DNA from: Siphonodentalium dalli
Taxonomy: Eukaryota > Mollusca > Scaphopoda > Gadilida > Siphonodentaliidae
Assembly (NCBI GenBank): GCA_032622095.1
Contig: CP136066.1
Coordinates: 207,164,978 to 207,228,977 of the forward strand
Reading direction: 5' to 3'
DNA: 64,000 nt
Part shown: positions 48,301 through 58,207 of the stretch, piece by piece
Position numbering within the stretch: position 1 is the first letter of the stretch
Layout of the letters: each line of letters opens with the position of its first letter
The notes under the pieces: model-generated
The model's database searches: none
What the model saw: only the letters and a program-made list of their open reading frames with translations
Told to the model about the DNA's origin: nothing
Translations under genes and position numbers: made by a program

Positions 48301-51300
48301 GTACTCACATATTTGTCCCTGTTATAAGACTGACGTGACAGGTTTGCACGTTACATTACACGACTCTCGGGGGTACTCACATATTTGTCCGTTATAAGAC
48401 TGACGTGACAGGTTTGCATGTTTCATTACACTGCTCTCAGGGTACTCACCTATTTGTCCCTGTTATAAGACTGACGTGACAGGTTTGCACGTTTCATTAC
48501 ACGGCTCTCGGGGTTACTCACATATTTGTCCCTGTTATAAGACTGACGTGACAGGTTTACATGTTACATTACACGGCTCTCGGGATACTCACAAATTTGT
48601 CCCTGTTATAAGACTGACATGACAAGTTTACACGTTACATTACATGGCTCTCGGGGTACTCACATATTTGTCCCCGTTATAAGACTAACGTGACAGGTTT
48701 ACACATTACATTACATGGCTCTCGGGGGTACTCACATATTTGTCCCTGTTATAAGACTGACGTGACAGGTATGCATGTTACATTACACGACTCTCGGGGG
48801 GTACTCACATATTTGTCCGTTATAAGACTGACGTGACAGGTTTGCATGTTTCATTACACGGCTCTCAGGGTACTCACCTATTTGTCCCTGTTATAAGACT
48901 GACGTGACAGGTTTGCACGTTACATTATACAGCTCTCGGGGTTACTCACATATTTGTCCCTGTTATAAGACTGTCGTGACAGGTTTACACGTTACACGGC
49001 TCTCAGGGGGTATTCACATATTTGTCCCTGTTATAAGACTGACGTGACAGGTTTGCACGTTACATTACACGGCTCTCCGGGTTACTTACCTATTTGTCCC
49101 TGTTGTACGACTGACGTGACAGGTTTGCATGTTTCATTACATGGCTCACGAGGAAGCAGAATGATGGTTGTCTCCCCCTCAAGTTGCATAAACATCACCA
49201 ATGAATGGTCCATCGGCATCTGAAAAGATGAACCAACCATTCAAATAAATATACAGTTCTGTTTAAAATCATACTCAGACTCATCAGGTACTGAGTCTGA
49301 TGAAATCCGCTACTTGTTGCATTACCGTCGCTATAAATAACTTCCACAGACAACACTTATGACCACCCACATTTTCCTTTGAAAAAAATTGGATCGACAT
49401 AATGTACTTTCGGTTTTGTTTCCGTGACGACTTTCATTTTAGCAAAATAAAAACATGGCTTCCTATTCTATGTCAACCCAACCCATATTAAGCCAAATCC
49501 AAAAGTGAAATCTACCTCAGACTGTTCGGTACTAAATGTTGAAATTCTTGATAATATTCAATTCTATTGGACATGTTAGCTAGTAATATTGGTCAATTCT
49601 GGATTCTTTATATATGCCTTTCAGGTAGTGTTTAATTGGATGTCGTAAACCTCGGCGAGAGCTTTCCGATTAATTAGGGCATTACTGTACACAGAGAAAA
49701 ATAATCCTACCGGCTTTGACTTTTTCCCTTTGTAGTTGGAAGACACGAAGATCCAGTTTGTGTCTGCAATTTCAACCCATGATGGAAGAAAGTATGGTCT
49801 CTGATAGAACACTCTGGTTTCTTTAGATGCCTGCGGTAAACAGTTCTCCCTGAATAAATGTGTGAAGTGTTAGAATATTGGAATTTTGGTGATGACCGGA
49901 TGAGTGAAGTGGACTGTAGGTGTGTCAAAGGGTTTAATCATGTTGAGAGTAAAATCCCATGATGGCTACCGGCAGCCATGTTTTATGGCCGAATGACCCC
50001 AAAATGACTCGTTCCCATCTAAATGTCAATGTCAACAGCTATAAAAAATTTCATAATGATCTGACCAAAGGTACGACCTGTAGGAAATTGTTGACAAGAC
50101 ACACACAAGTTGAACTAACTAGAGATGGGCCTGTCCCAGATGGGACTGAGGTATACCCCCTGTATTCAACATGTTATTTGAATGTAGTGGCCATTACTGT
50201 ATATTGGGCACTGAAATTATGTGAACAGTTAACCCTAAATCCCCTAAGCCCTAACACTAATCTTGAACCTCTTAACCCTTAATCCTAATCCTAAAACCTA
50301 TTGACTGAAAAATGGAGCAATAAAAGCTCGGACAAAATTATGCATTTTGAGAAGATTTTGAAAGTTGAAAAAGGGGGCTAACTCCACCAAATATAAAAGC
50401 TCAGACAAAATTATGCATGTTGCGAAAATGTCAGACAAAATTATGCAACAAACAAAAAGTCGGACAGACGTCATAATCACAGGTGCACAGGTTCCCATGG
50501 TACTAAATATCAGTGCCAAGATTAAAAAACTTTGACCTAAAAATGTAGGAATAAAAGCTGGGACAAAATTACGCATGTTGCAAAAAAATTTCTAAGTCGA
50601 AAAATGGGGATAACTCCACCAAAAAATGTCGGACAGACGTCATAATCGCAGGCGCACAGGTTCCCATGGTACTAAATATCTGTGCCAAGTTTTAAAAAAT
50701 TGAATTGGGGGGGGTATAAAAATGATTACAAAATCTATTATTATTAGGTTATGTAACATTTTACTTCTAATTTGGTTGCCTTATTAACCCTTTTTATACT
50801 AAATGGATTCCCCCTTTTAACTATTAAAGTATACATTGGAATGGTCTATTAATCATTTGGAGGAGTGTTCAGGTAATAAAAGCAGACGACAGACAGAATA
50901 ATAGCTCCCATCTATTGGTCACCCAGATGATCCATATGAAGTTTGGTGATGATTGGATGAAGGAGATGGCCTCTAGGGTGTGCCGAAGGATTTAGTCATA
51001 CAAAGAGTAAAATCCAAGATGTTTCTCAATGAAATTCGGAACAATATGATGGATCTCAGCTAGTGGTCACTGGTCACCCAAAAGATCCATATAAAGTTTA
51101 ATGATGATCGGATAAGGGATGTGGTCTGTAGGGTGTGCCAAAGGATTTTAGTCATGCAAAGAATAAAATCAAAGATGGCTGGCGGTCATATTTTTCATAG
51201 AAAATTTTTTCACATTCGATATCTCCCATCTGGTGATCCTAATCATGACTGTATATTTTCAAAACAATACTCGAATAAATTCGGGCTGCAGGATGTGCCG

Positions 51301-54300
51301 ATGGATTCAAATTTGAAATCCAAGATGGCGCTGGCGGACATGTTTCTTCACAAAATTTGGAAAAAATTTATAAATCTCATCTAGAGGTCACCCCAAAAAT
51401 CCATATGAAGTTTGGTGATGGTCGGATGAGGGATATGACCTGTAGGGTGTGCTAAATTGTTGATGGATGGACTCACATACACACACACGCCGGATGACCA
51501 ACGTATGGCAAACCGATAACACAAGAGCAGAATGATTGATATTAGTTGGTGGGGAAATGTTCAGATAAAAGTTCTACAAATAGTAGTTACATGTAAGTTA
51601 TTGACAAATTAGCATGTATTTAGTATAGAAAGGGTTAACCCTTTACCCAACAGAACGGCCCTGTGCCAATGCATTCTCTTATATATGCGAGTCGACCATA
51701 GGTCGCCTCGCATATATAAGAGAATGCATTGGCTTAACACATTAAAAATTATAAAATGTTAAAGAATGTAAGAAAAAATGTTAAAAAGTGTTAAAAACAG
51801 ATTTTTTTTAGGCCAATGCATTCTCTTATATATGCGAGGCGACCTATGGTCGACTCGCATATATAAGAGAATGCATTGGCACAGGGCTAACTGTAACTAT
51901 CACAATGTGGTCAAGGAGCCGGTTCCAATGATATCCATATTTGTATGGTTCTATTGAGACAGACCGAAGATATTTTAGGCTGTTGAAGCTTTATTTGGCC
52001 GGTTTTGGCCAGTTTTGGCCGGTTTGTTGGGTAAAGGGTTAAATCAGAGATTAGCATGTATTTAGTATAGAAAGGGTTAAATCAGAGATTAGCATGTATT
52101 TAGTATAGAAAGGGTTAAATCAGAGATTAGCATGTATTTAGTATAGAAAGGGTTAAATCAGAGATTGCTTTTATTTGTAGGTAAAAAGAGAGATGTTTTT
52201 AAATTTTGACACATGATAATTGGCATGTGAAGCTTCATCTGACACCCATCATCTCCCATTCAGTTAACAAAGTATACAATGGTACAAGCAGTTGTTTGAA
52301 ACTTATTTGAAACGGTTGTCTGTTGAACTTATTATCTGAACATTTCCGATGAATAACTATTCATCAATGATGCTTTAGCATAGAAAGGGTTAAACTTAAT
52401 ATCTGAACATTTCCTATGCGATTTAGTATAGAATGGGTTAAACACACCCTAGTTTTCAAAACAGAAAATGACAGTTAGTTTTTGAGGAAGATAAATGTAA
52501 AGAGCCGCACTCATGTTGTTTCGGATTAGTGATTATCACATGAGAGTGGATAGCGGAAGGACACCCGAAGAGCTGAAGGCTTGAACTAAAAATACAACAG
52601 CAGGTGTTTAATAAAACACATACCAATGAGCGTAATAATTCTTGTTAGTGTGGTGTGTAATAAACACATACCAATGAGCGTAATAATTCTTGTTAGTGTG
52701 TAGTCCAAGGCTTCTCGTACTAAAACTAGCTAAGATTTTGGGATGGAGATGCTAGTATTTAGTCCGAGTTCCAGGCCCATGCATTCCTATGACACGAGTT
52801 ACGCCCAGGATCTGTGGCGGGAATCTGTGGTGTATTTTACTCGATTTACCTAACAAAGCAATACATGATGCTATATACATCGGAAAGAGTGACATCTTAT
52901 GGTCATAATGGTGTATAATAATCTAACTTTAATGTTAAATTACACATAGAATATTCCGGTTGATTGCCACAAACATCGTTGTTTTTTCTGTTTGTTTACT
53001 TAACTGAAAGCCGAACTCAGGTTCCGAAGAACTTCGGCATTGTCCGGTGTTTGTTTTGGCCGAGACGAATTTCGATACAAACAAAATGGCGGCCCCCATG
53101 ATATTCTAATGCTCATTGTGTTTACACTGTTTTAAACTGTTAGATGTTGTAATTCCCGTAATTTATTTAATGTATTACATTTATATCTTCAATATGTATT
53201 TAATCTATGTATTTATTTATTTATTTATTGTCACGTATAATTACGATTACAATGGAGAATTCATCGTGCGTGGTTGATTGAAAATCTACGGAATATTTTC
53301 ACCGGAAAATGCCAAACGCAGTTCGCAAGGTCAACTGAGTTCGCATACTTTAAAAAATATGTAAACACTGCGGCAAATGTTTCTTTTCACATTAAATTAC
53401 CGCTTTCAATTCACAATCGATGTGGGTTTCAGATCAAATAGCATGTCTTCTGCGGAAACTATCCGTTTATTGTAGCAATTGTGATATTTGATTTCATATA
53501 ATTGTGGTTTTATTTGAGCGGGTCACTAACGCTTAAGTCGTGTCATAGGAATGCATGGGCCTGGAACTCGGATTAAATACTAGCATCTCCATCCCAAAAT
53601 CTTAGCTAGTTTTAGTATGAGAAGACTTGGACTAGTTAGTGTGGTGTGTAATAAACACATACCAATGAGCATAATAATTCTTGATAGTGCCCTGAGAGAC
53701 TTCCTTCAGAAATTTCTTCTGGTTTCCATTCCTCACTTTTATATTGCTCTTGAATCCGCAGGAGAGAGACCTCGATAATCCTTCATTAGTCATCTGTTCC
53801 TGTAGTAGATGGTACACAAAATACTATAATTAATAAACTGGTCCCAAATGAGGTCTGCTTTGATATGTATAGTATTTGTAAATGCAAGTATCCTATGAGT
53901 CCTAATTATTCTATACTTTCGTAGATCCATTATAGATAGGTATTCAACCATATTTAGTTTTATATGCAATAAACGTAGTTTTTGATGCATCTCTGGGCAT
54001 ATAGAAATGTCAAATACCAAACAACATACTGTATAATTTCGCGAAATTACACCAAAAATGTTGTTCGGCATCTGACAGTTCTATGCGCCCAGAGATGCAA
54101 CAAAAAATGATGTTGAATGCTTATCATTTACGCCAACGAAACTTTATTTTCAGCTATCTAGTTATTATTTCGCTATAAAAATCTTTGAAAAACAAAATTT
54201 TCCGTTCCAAGATCACTGAATCCAAATAATGGGCCAAAACTTATTGTTCGAAAATTGACAATGACCGACTGGAAGTTCATAAAACACACTCACTTCAGTC

Positions 54301-57300
54301 TCTGTCTCCAACCATAAACCTCTAAAAAAGTTAGACACTAGATTTAAAATTAAAACATTTAAAAATATACTAGAACATTCTATTGTCATCAACACACTCA
54401 GAATCGATAGAAATTCCAAAGCAGTGTTCCTGAACTTTCCAACCAAATTTCCAATCTCCAGTGACTTAACTCGAAATGTAAACAAATGCTATAATTGTCT
54501 CATTCTATTCTCTCATTATCAATGGCTTGTCATATTAGTATTAGTATGAAGTTGATGAAACGTTAATAGGGGAATATGCATGTAACACATTCCTTTATCA
54601 CCAACTAAATTATCACATTTCACAGTTTCACTGATGACAGTCTTATTCATTAATTTTGTTTTCGCACTATGGTACGGTAACTATGGACGTGTTTACAAAA
54701 TGATGTCATGATGTGGAGCCATAGATGGAGTCACCCAACTTCTTATAGTATCAGTGTGCATTGTGATGCGGGGAAATGACACTTCCCTCAGCTGATAGAG
54801 ATTGTCGCTGTCAAGCGTTTCTGAGCACATTGGCCAATCAGATACACGCATTTAAGCGAAAGTAGGTGTAATTAGATACAAATTAACACCTCATGTCTGT
54901 CATTGTTGAGTTGATCCAACATTTCTAATGGGGTGGACAGTAAGAGTCAATTTCAAGGATATGTCCACAAGGCAAAATTCCACCCAGGTGGTAATCAGTG
55001 TGATGAAATATTCTATCTCACAGTGACCCCCAAAATGGGCAAGAAACTGGCTTTGGTAGCAGTACACGATTTCCAGCAATTTTGGCCAACCTGGGAGGCG
55101 GTACTGAACTTCAAATCTATGCTGAGACATTGTCTTTGGCATAGGTCCATTCAAGCATGTTTTAATTTCGACAGAAATGATAGATTTAGTCATATATCTG
55201 TACTTTAGCTTCTTTGTGAAATTTGTCATTGAGTTATGCCCCTTCCACGCACAAAACGCTCTATTTTACCCATTTTTTGACTCAAATTGACCATTTTCAA
55301 CCCAAAAACAGACCATGACAGGGCGAATGTCAGTAAATAAGCTTCTTCCACCTGATAGAGCTATGTTAGAGCTGAGAAATATTTGAAATAGAAAAAAAGA
55401 TATCGTATCAATTTCGAAAAAATGTCTTGCAAGCGCAGATGACAGAATTCAGGGGAGAGAAATCAGGCTATTTTCCTGTAACCAATAACACAAGAGTTGG
55501 CCTTCACTGAATACGAAAATCCTGTTGCGTGTCCAAATTTTTCACTTTTTTTTTTACATTCCCAGTTTTGTAAAATAATTAAACCTTCAAACCAGTAATG
55601 ACACATTTAACACAGGCTACACTGGCTGTTATGCCCCCCCCCCCCCCCCCCAGATACTTATTTTTCAGGCCCCCTACATTCCAATAAAGTGTGTACTACC
55701 TTATATAAGACAAACATGTAAATCCATTTTATTTATATCCATGCCTTGTATTTAATTAAGAAATGAATGTTAAGCGGATGTGTTTGTTATTGGGGGGGAT
55801 GTGGTGCTGTGGTCATTGGGGCACATTGTGTGAATCGCGAAGCCTAAATCAGTAAGACCACCATTATAAGATCCTGCTTTGTTACATAACCTACCTCTAT
55901 AAGATTTTCAATGGTTAAAGATACAGTATCTGATTTAACTCCCCTAAATTACAATTTCTTCGGCTTCCGGGGTAAAAATATATATTAGATTTGAGTCGAG
56001 GAATCCACCCATCAAAGCCCAGAGTTATCAGATTTCGAGTTTTAAAATTTGGAAGTTTTCACATCTCAAATATTTGGCACCATGGCAAATATTCGACGAA
56101 TGCCAACCACCATGCTCTCGATACCAAATTGCATTGAACAAAATGTTGATAGATAACACTTTTTGGGCAATTTTATACAATAGTTGACAGTGGTGTTAGC
56201 ATTATTTTTGGGCAATTAATTGATTCTGATAACTGAAGTGGCATTTCAAGAAAATGTTGTTGTTGTTGGAATCTGATGATATGTGGACCATCGAATCGGA
56301 TTGTGTACCTTTAAATCCTGCTTTGTTACATAACCTACCTCTATAAGATCTTCAATAGTTAAATCCTGCTTTCCGTCTGGCCAGTCTTTCATTCCGTCTT
56401 CCACAATAACAGGAATGTCCTTCTTCATAAATGAGTCCGCTATCTCCCGCGCTGATGTGTTATATATCCTTTGTATGGACACCAAGTTTTCACATATCTT
56501 CAAAATATTAACACAAGGGAAAAAAGTGAGAAAATTGTTGATTGGGCCAATGACAGCTCAGCTTGACTACTCAGATCAGATTCATGAATAGTAGAGACGA
56601 GATTTTCAGTCACATTCATTTAAAGGTGCAAGCCTTGAAATAGGGTGTCTGTCATTTGCAGGGGTAGCATCACCAAATTCACCCTCTGGGAACCTCATTC
56701 TGCTTACACCTCAGCAGAATGAGGTTCCCAGAGGGTGAATTTGGTGAAGCTAGCCCGCTATGCGGGGTAGCATCACTAAATTCACCCTCTGGGGACATCA
56801 TTCTGCAAATGACAGACACCCTATTTCAAGGCTTGTAAAGGGGTACTGTACACTAAATCTGCCCATTTATAGGACCATCTCATTTTATACTCAACATAAT
56901 ATATGCAACAAATGAATGAATTTGAACCATGGATTAGTGCAAAATACACTCATGTGCTCTATGAACGATGCAAACAAGATGGTTATTATAATGAAAATGA
57001 ATATATGACTCCAGCCACAAATTTATTTTCATTATAATTACCATGTTGTATGTATCGATCACAGAACACATGAGCATATTTTGCACTGATACATGGCTCC
57101 AATTCATTCATTTTTTGCTTATACATGTATTATGTTGAGTATAAAAGGAGATGGTCCCATAAATGGCCGGATTTAGAGTACAGTCACCCTTTAAGCTGAT
57201 TAATTGGGAGCGTTACTTTTAAAAACATGGGAACATTTTTGGTAACCATCTGACACCAAGTCTGATATGAGTTGAGGGACATCTCAATGTAACATTCTGA

Positions 57301-57939
57301 TCGATACATGCCCATTTCGATAAGAAGTGAGAATTTGTTCAGATCACTAAAGCAAGCAAATTTGAAGCAAATACACTCATACTGAGTCCGTGCCTCCATA
57401 ACTCTGATTTACATGTATATCAGAACAATGCAATCTACATGTATTTTGGTCTGAAATTTCCAACTGAAGTTGTGTCAGGCATGAAATTTCCAACTGTTGA
57501 AAATAATTCAAACCAACATCAATTTTTCATAAAATTCTCAACCAACAGTCCACAATCTACCTTTGCTGCAAATAAGGTGAATTAATAAAACTGTATAGTT
57601 ACCTCACAATCAACCTCACTTGGTACATTTCCAACAAAATATGGATTCTCAACCAGGCATTCCAGGTTGTAGATGCGTGTCCAGTCCCAAAATGGCAACA
57701 CCTAAAAGATAAGAAATGAAAGCTGAAGGATTTCAAATCCCTTAAAGATAACCATATATTTTCACAACAGTTTTTGAATTGTCAACTGTGCACCCGGCCG
57801 TACCAATATTACATGAAACGGGCATTTCAAGATCCCACGCATAATACAGCAGAAACCATGCTATTGTTATATGAAAATGCAAGGTATGTTCTACCAGCAT
57901 CGATAAGCCTACTAGTACAAATAGATTAATGTTGGGCAT
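45287..57939 (-). CDS. Seven-exon gene for a membrane-anchored JmjC/cupin-like protein (about 308 aa)
   Basis: Seen: seven minus-strand exons, 57766-57939, 57603-57701, 56339-56497, 53663-53799, 49711-49849, 49090-49219 and 45287-45375. All introns are GT-AG and the codon phases join (0,0,0,2,0,1). The protein opens with a hydrophobic anchor, continues with WDWTRIYN, then IPVIVEDGMKDWP, NYYAHWENC, YQRPYFLP and LVMFMQLEGETTIILLPR, and ends GGTFD. Family knowledge: the order 'PVIV.D...DWP', 'HW.NC', 'RPYFLP', 'Q..G...I.L.PR' is what I remember from cupin-like (Cupin_8/JmjC-type) proteins of arthropods and molluscs; no symbol is established. The Fe-ligand His of the HxD motif does not appear at the expected place before MQLEG, where the sequence reads KPMPMD, so catalysis is uncertain. 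Start: the ATG at 57939 has an in-frame TAA 15-17 bases upstream. Probably a type II membrane or secretory-pathway protein. Introns are packed with repeats. Exons 2-7 are firm; exon 1 is less so. Confidence 0.85.
45393..45945 (+). repeat. Family E element in the last intron of the cupin-like gene
   Basis: Left edge 'ccataacactgaagctcaac', a 'aagatggctggtggcagcc' block, a central unrelated insert (about 45640-45780, with a C-rich tract), then another unit to 'gagatggctgtcagtggc'. Confidence 0.7.
45950..49165. repeat. 45-unit minisatellite (about 70-72 bp) derived from exon 6 plus its splice donor
   Basis: Counting 'tatttgtcc' and its variants gives about 45 units. On the minus strand each unit matches the coding end of exon 6 (starting near the CGTGAGCC of LPREP) and runs through the donor into the first dozen intron bases. 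About ten units read ATAG|GTGAGT, a near-consensus U1 site; most others read ATAT|GTGAGT. The terminal unit (about 49081-49160) is the real exon end. Most other units carry TTATAA where the exon has GTACAA, which is a stop in the exon frame. A few, for example near 47050, keep GTACAA. Confidence 0.93.
49090..49219 (-). CDS. Exon 6 of the cupin-like gene, parent of the adjacent minisatellite
   Basis: 130 bases: 43 codons plus one base. Acceptor 'tggttcatcttttcag', donor ATAG|GTAAGT. It reads MPMDHSLV, then MQLEGETTIILLPREP, then CNETCKPVTSVVQQGQI. The last 60 or so bases and the first dozen intron bases are the founder unit of the 45-copy array that follows directly. The reading frame joins exon 7 in phase 1, giving QQGQI-A-MWTDF. 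Confidence 0.9.
49654..49689. mobile_element. MITE-A scrap next to exon 5 of the cupin-like gene
   Basis: 'cgagagctttccgat' joined to 'taattagggcattactgta'; the middle is deleted. It lies 21 bases from the splice donor of exon 5. Confidence 0.65.
49711..49849 (-). CDS. Exon 5 of the cupin-like gene
   Basis: 139 bases: one base completing Trp, then 46 codons (ENCLPQASKE to KGKKSKP), containing YQRPYFLPSW and NWIFVSSNY, the most recognisable family signature. Acceptor 'catttattcag', donor CCG|GTAGGA. A 36-bp scrap of a palindromic MITE sits 21 bases beyond the exon in the intron. Confidence 0.92.
49935..50115 (+). repeat. Family E single unit in intron 4
   Basis: 'aatcccatgatggctaccgg' to 'ggaaattgttgacaagaca'. 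Confidence 0.75.
50229..50302 (+). repeat. Degenerate CCCTAA-like tract
   Basis: 'aaccctaaatcccctaagcc' and similar, about 70 bases. Too degenerate to be a true telomeric block. Confidence 0.45.
50305..50720. repeat. Direct repeat, about 210-bp unit, two copies
   Basis: 'aaaagctcggacaaaattat', 'aggttcccatggtactaaat' and 'ggacagacgtcataatc' each recur about 200 bases apart. Confidence 0.65.
50890..51535 (+). repeat. Family E-like units, diverged, in intron 4
   Basis: Repeats of 'agtttggtgatgatcgga', 'gtgtgccgaaggatttagtc' and 'aaatccaagatgg' every 160-190 bases. Confidence 0.7.
51635..52042. mobile_element. MITE-J2 (TTAA-flanked) in intron 4 of the cupin-like gene
   Basis: Ends 'ttaaccctttacccaaca' and inverse. 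Inside are two long perfect palindromes centred on 'gtcgaccataggtc', with 'atgcattctcttatatat' arms, and 'ggccagttttggccggttt' near the right end. Nearly identical to the inverted copy at 58208. Confidence 0.85.
52037..52175. repeat. 38-bp tandem repeat, about 3.5 copies
   Basis: 'gggttaaatcagagattagc' plus 'atgtatttagtatagaaa', at the right edge of MITE-J2; derived from MITE-I end sequence. Confidence 0.85.
52602..52692 (-). repeat. Two extra copies of the 48-bp exon 4/intron junction
   Basis: 52645-52692 is a full 48-bp copy of 53636-53683, and 52602-52644 is a partial one. Both keep the CATTG|GTATGT donor of exon 4. The real junction is separated from them by the TA-flanked element at 52703-53632. 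Confidence 0.88.
52703..53632. mobile_element. TA-flanked DNA transposon remnant with about 95-bp inverted ends
   Basis: The left end 'gtccaaggcttctcgtact' returns inverted at the right end. The near-perfect terminal repeat runs about 95 bases to 'attcctatgaca'. TA on both sides (52701-52702, 53633-53634) fits Tc1/mariner-type insertion. The inside is AT-rich and includes an 'aaaatggcggccccc' stretch. No transposase frame is visible. Confidence 0.8.
53663..53799 (-). CDS. Exon 4 of the cupin-like gene
   Basis: 137 bases: 45 codons plus two bases of a Trp codon finished by exon 5. Acceptor 'ccatctactacag', donor CATTG|GTATGT. Residues include CGFKSNIKVRNG and GTIKNYYAH. The last 21 exon bases with 27 intron bases form a 48-bp unit present two more times (one of them partial) just downstream. 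Confidence 0.9.
53977..54106. mobile_element. Small fold-back element in intron 3 of the cupin-like gene
   Basis: 'gatgcatctctgggcata' and inverse 'tgcgcccagagatgcaac' around a 'tttcgcgaaatt' centre. Confidence 0.65.
54110..55870. other. Intron 3 interior, no exon recognised
   Basis: Between the exon 4 side and the exon 3 duplication. Open frames on both strands at 54900-55230 lack splice sites or family motifs. A run of about 18 C lies near 55634. Confidence 0.5.
55871..55918 (-). repeat. Second copy of the 48-bp exon 3/intron junction
   Basis: Matches 56315-56362 with few changes. It spans the last 24 bases of exon 3 and the first 24 of the intron, including the GAG|GTAGGT donor. The two copies are separated only by a TTAA-flanked element, so a tandem duplication was split by a later insertion at the TTAA inside the unit. 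Confidence 0.88.
55915..56314. mobile_element. TTAA-flanked MITE (family B, piggyBac-like) inside the exon 3 duplication
   Basis: Flanked by TTAA on both sides. The ends read 'agatacagtatctgattt' and, inverted, 'aggtacacaatccgattc', matching other B copies that start 'aggtactcaatccgat'. The inside carries 'ttcttcggcttccggggt', as in the other copies. No transposase. Confidence 0.8.
56339..56497 (-). CDS. Exon 3 of the cupin-like gene
   Basis: 53 codons, phase 0 at both ends, from ICENLVSIQRIYN to TIEDLIE. It contains IPVIVEDGMKDWP, the strand that opens cupin/JmjC-like domains. Acceptor 'aatattttgaag', donor GAG|GTAGGT. The last 24 coding bases and the first 24 intron bases form a 48-bp unit that is repeated once more downstream, beyond a TTAA-type element. 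Confidence 0.9.
56628..56838. mobile_element. MITE-C, short form, in intron 2 of the cupin-like gene
   Basis: 'gcaagccttgaaatagggtg' to inverse 'ccctatttcaaggcttg'; abuts MITE-S. Confidence 0.78.
56836..57194. mobile_element. MITE-S (palindromic) in intron 2 of the cupin-like gene
   Basis: 'gtaaaggggtactgtacac' with inverted end 'gagtacagtcaccctttaa'. Arms share 'ggaccatctc'/'ggagatggtcc'. A partial copy lies at about 25360-25500. Confidence 0.7.
57603..57701 (-). CDS. Exon 2 of the cupin-like gene
   Basis: Exactly 33 codons between 'tatcttttag' and donor GAG|GTAACT. It reads VLPFWDWTRIYN at its start and NPYFVGNVPSEVDCE at its end, the segment just N-terminal to the JmjC-like domain. One reading frame is open and both phases are 0, matching the neighbouring exons. 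Confidence 0.85.
57766..57939 (-). CDS. Exon 1 of the cupin-like gene: start and membrane anchor
   Basis: Codes 58 residues, starting MPNINLFVLVGLSML. Two hydrophobic stretches (about residues 5-16 and 24-35) suggest a signal anchor. It ends CTVDNSKTV in phase 0 before a GTGAAA donor. The intron that follows is only 64 bases (57702-57765), short but closed by 'cttatcttttag'. An in-frame stop lies just upstream of the ATG. A palindromic MITE begins about 15 bases upstream, so little 5'UTR or promoter of its own is left next to the gene. Confidence 0.6.
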
Positions 57940-57949
57940 TTTATCATAA

Positions 57950-58207
57950 CCTTAACCCTTTCTATGCTAAATGGATTCTCCCACTCAGTTATAAAAGTAT
58001 ACATTGGAATGGTTTATTATTAAGCTGGAGGGATGTCCAGGAATATAAGCAAATCTAAGCAGACGACAGATAATAAAAGTACAGAAGGAGGCCTATTTAT
58101 TGGAGGGAAATGTTGATAATAAGTTCAACAAACAACCATTGAACATATTATCTGAACATTTCCTAATGGATAACTACTCATCAATGAGTATTTAGTATGG
58201 AAAGGGT
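57950..58207. mobile_element. MITE-I abutting the start of the cupin-like gene
   Basis: Left 'aaccctttctatgctaaatg' and inverted right 'gagtatttagtatggaaagg'. Related pieces occur at 14565, 50780, 52375, 61560 and 61730. It begins about 15 bases before the ATG, so the promoter or 5'UTR is partly transposon-derived. Confidence 0.65.

Noticed and set aside
45942-48397. Plus-strand frames coding a 24-residue repeat ('TLHGSRGYSHICPCYKTDV')
   Set aside because: They are a shadow of the 72-bp minisatellite, whose period is a multiple of three. The meaningful strand is the minus strand, where the unit matches exon 6 and its donor.
50229-50302. Interstitial telomere repeat
   Set aside because: Only scattered CCCTAA-like words with no regular hexamer phase.
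54933-55208. Plus-strand 91-residue frame and the overlapping minus-strand 109-residue frame
   Set aside because: No recognised motif or splice context; they overlap in opposite strands within an intron of the cupin-like gene.
57184-57399. Minus-strand frame in intron 2 as an extra exon of the cupin-like gene
   Set aside because: Exons 2 and 3 already join in frame (VDCE/ICEN), and the frame reaches into MITE-S.
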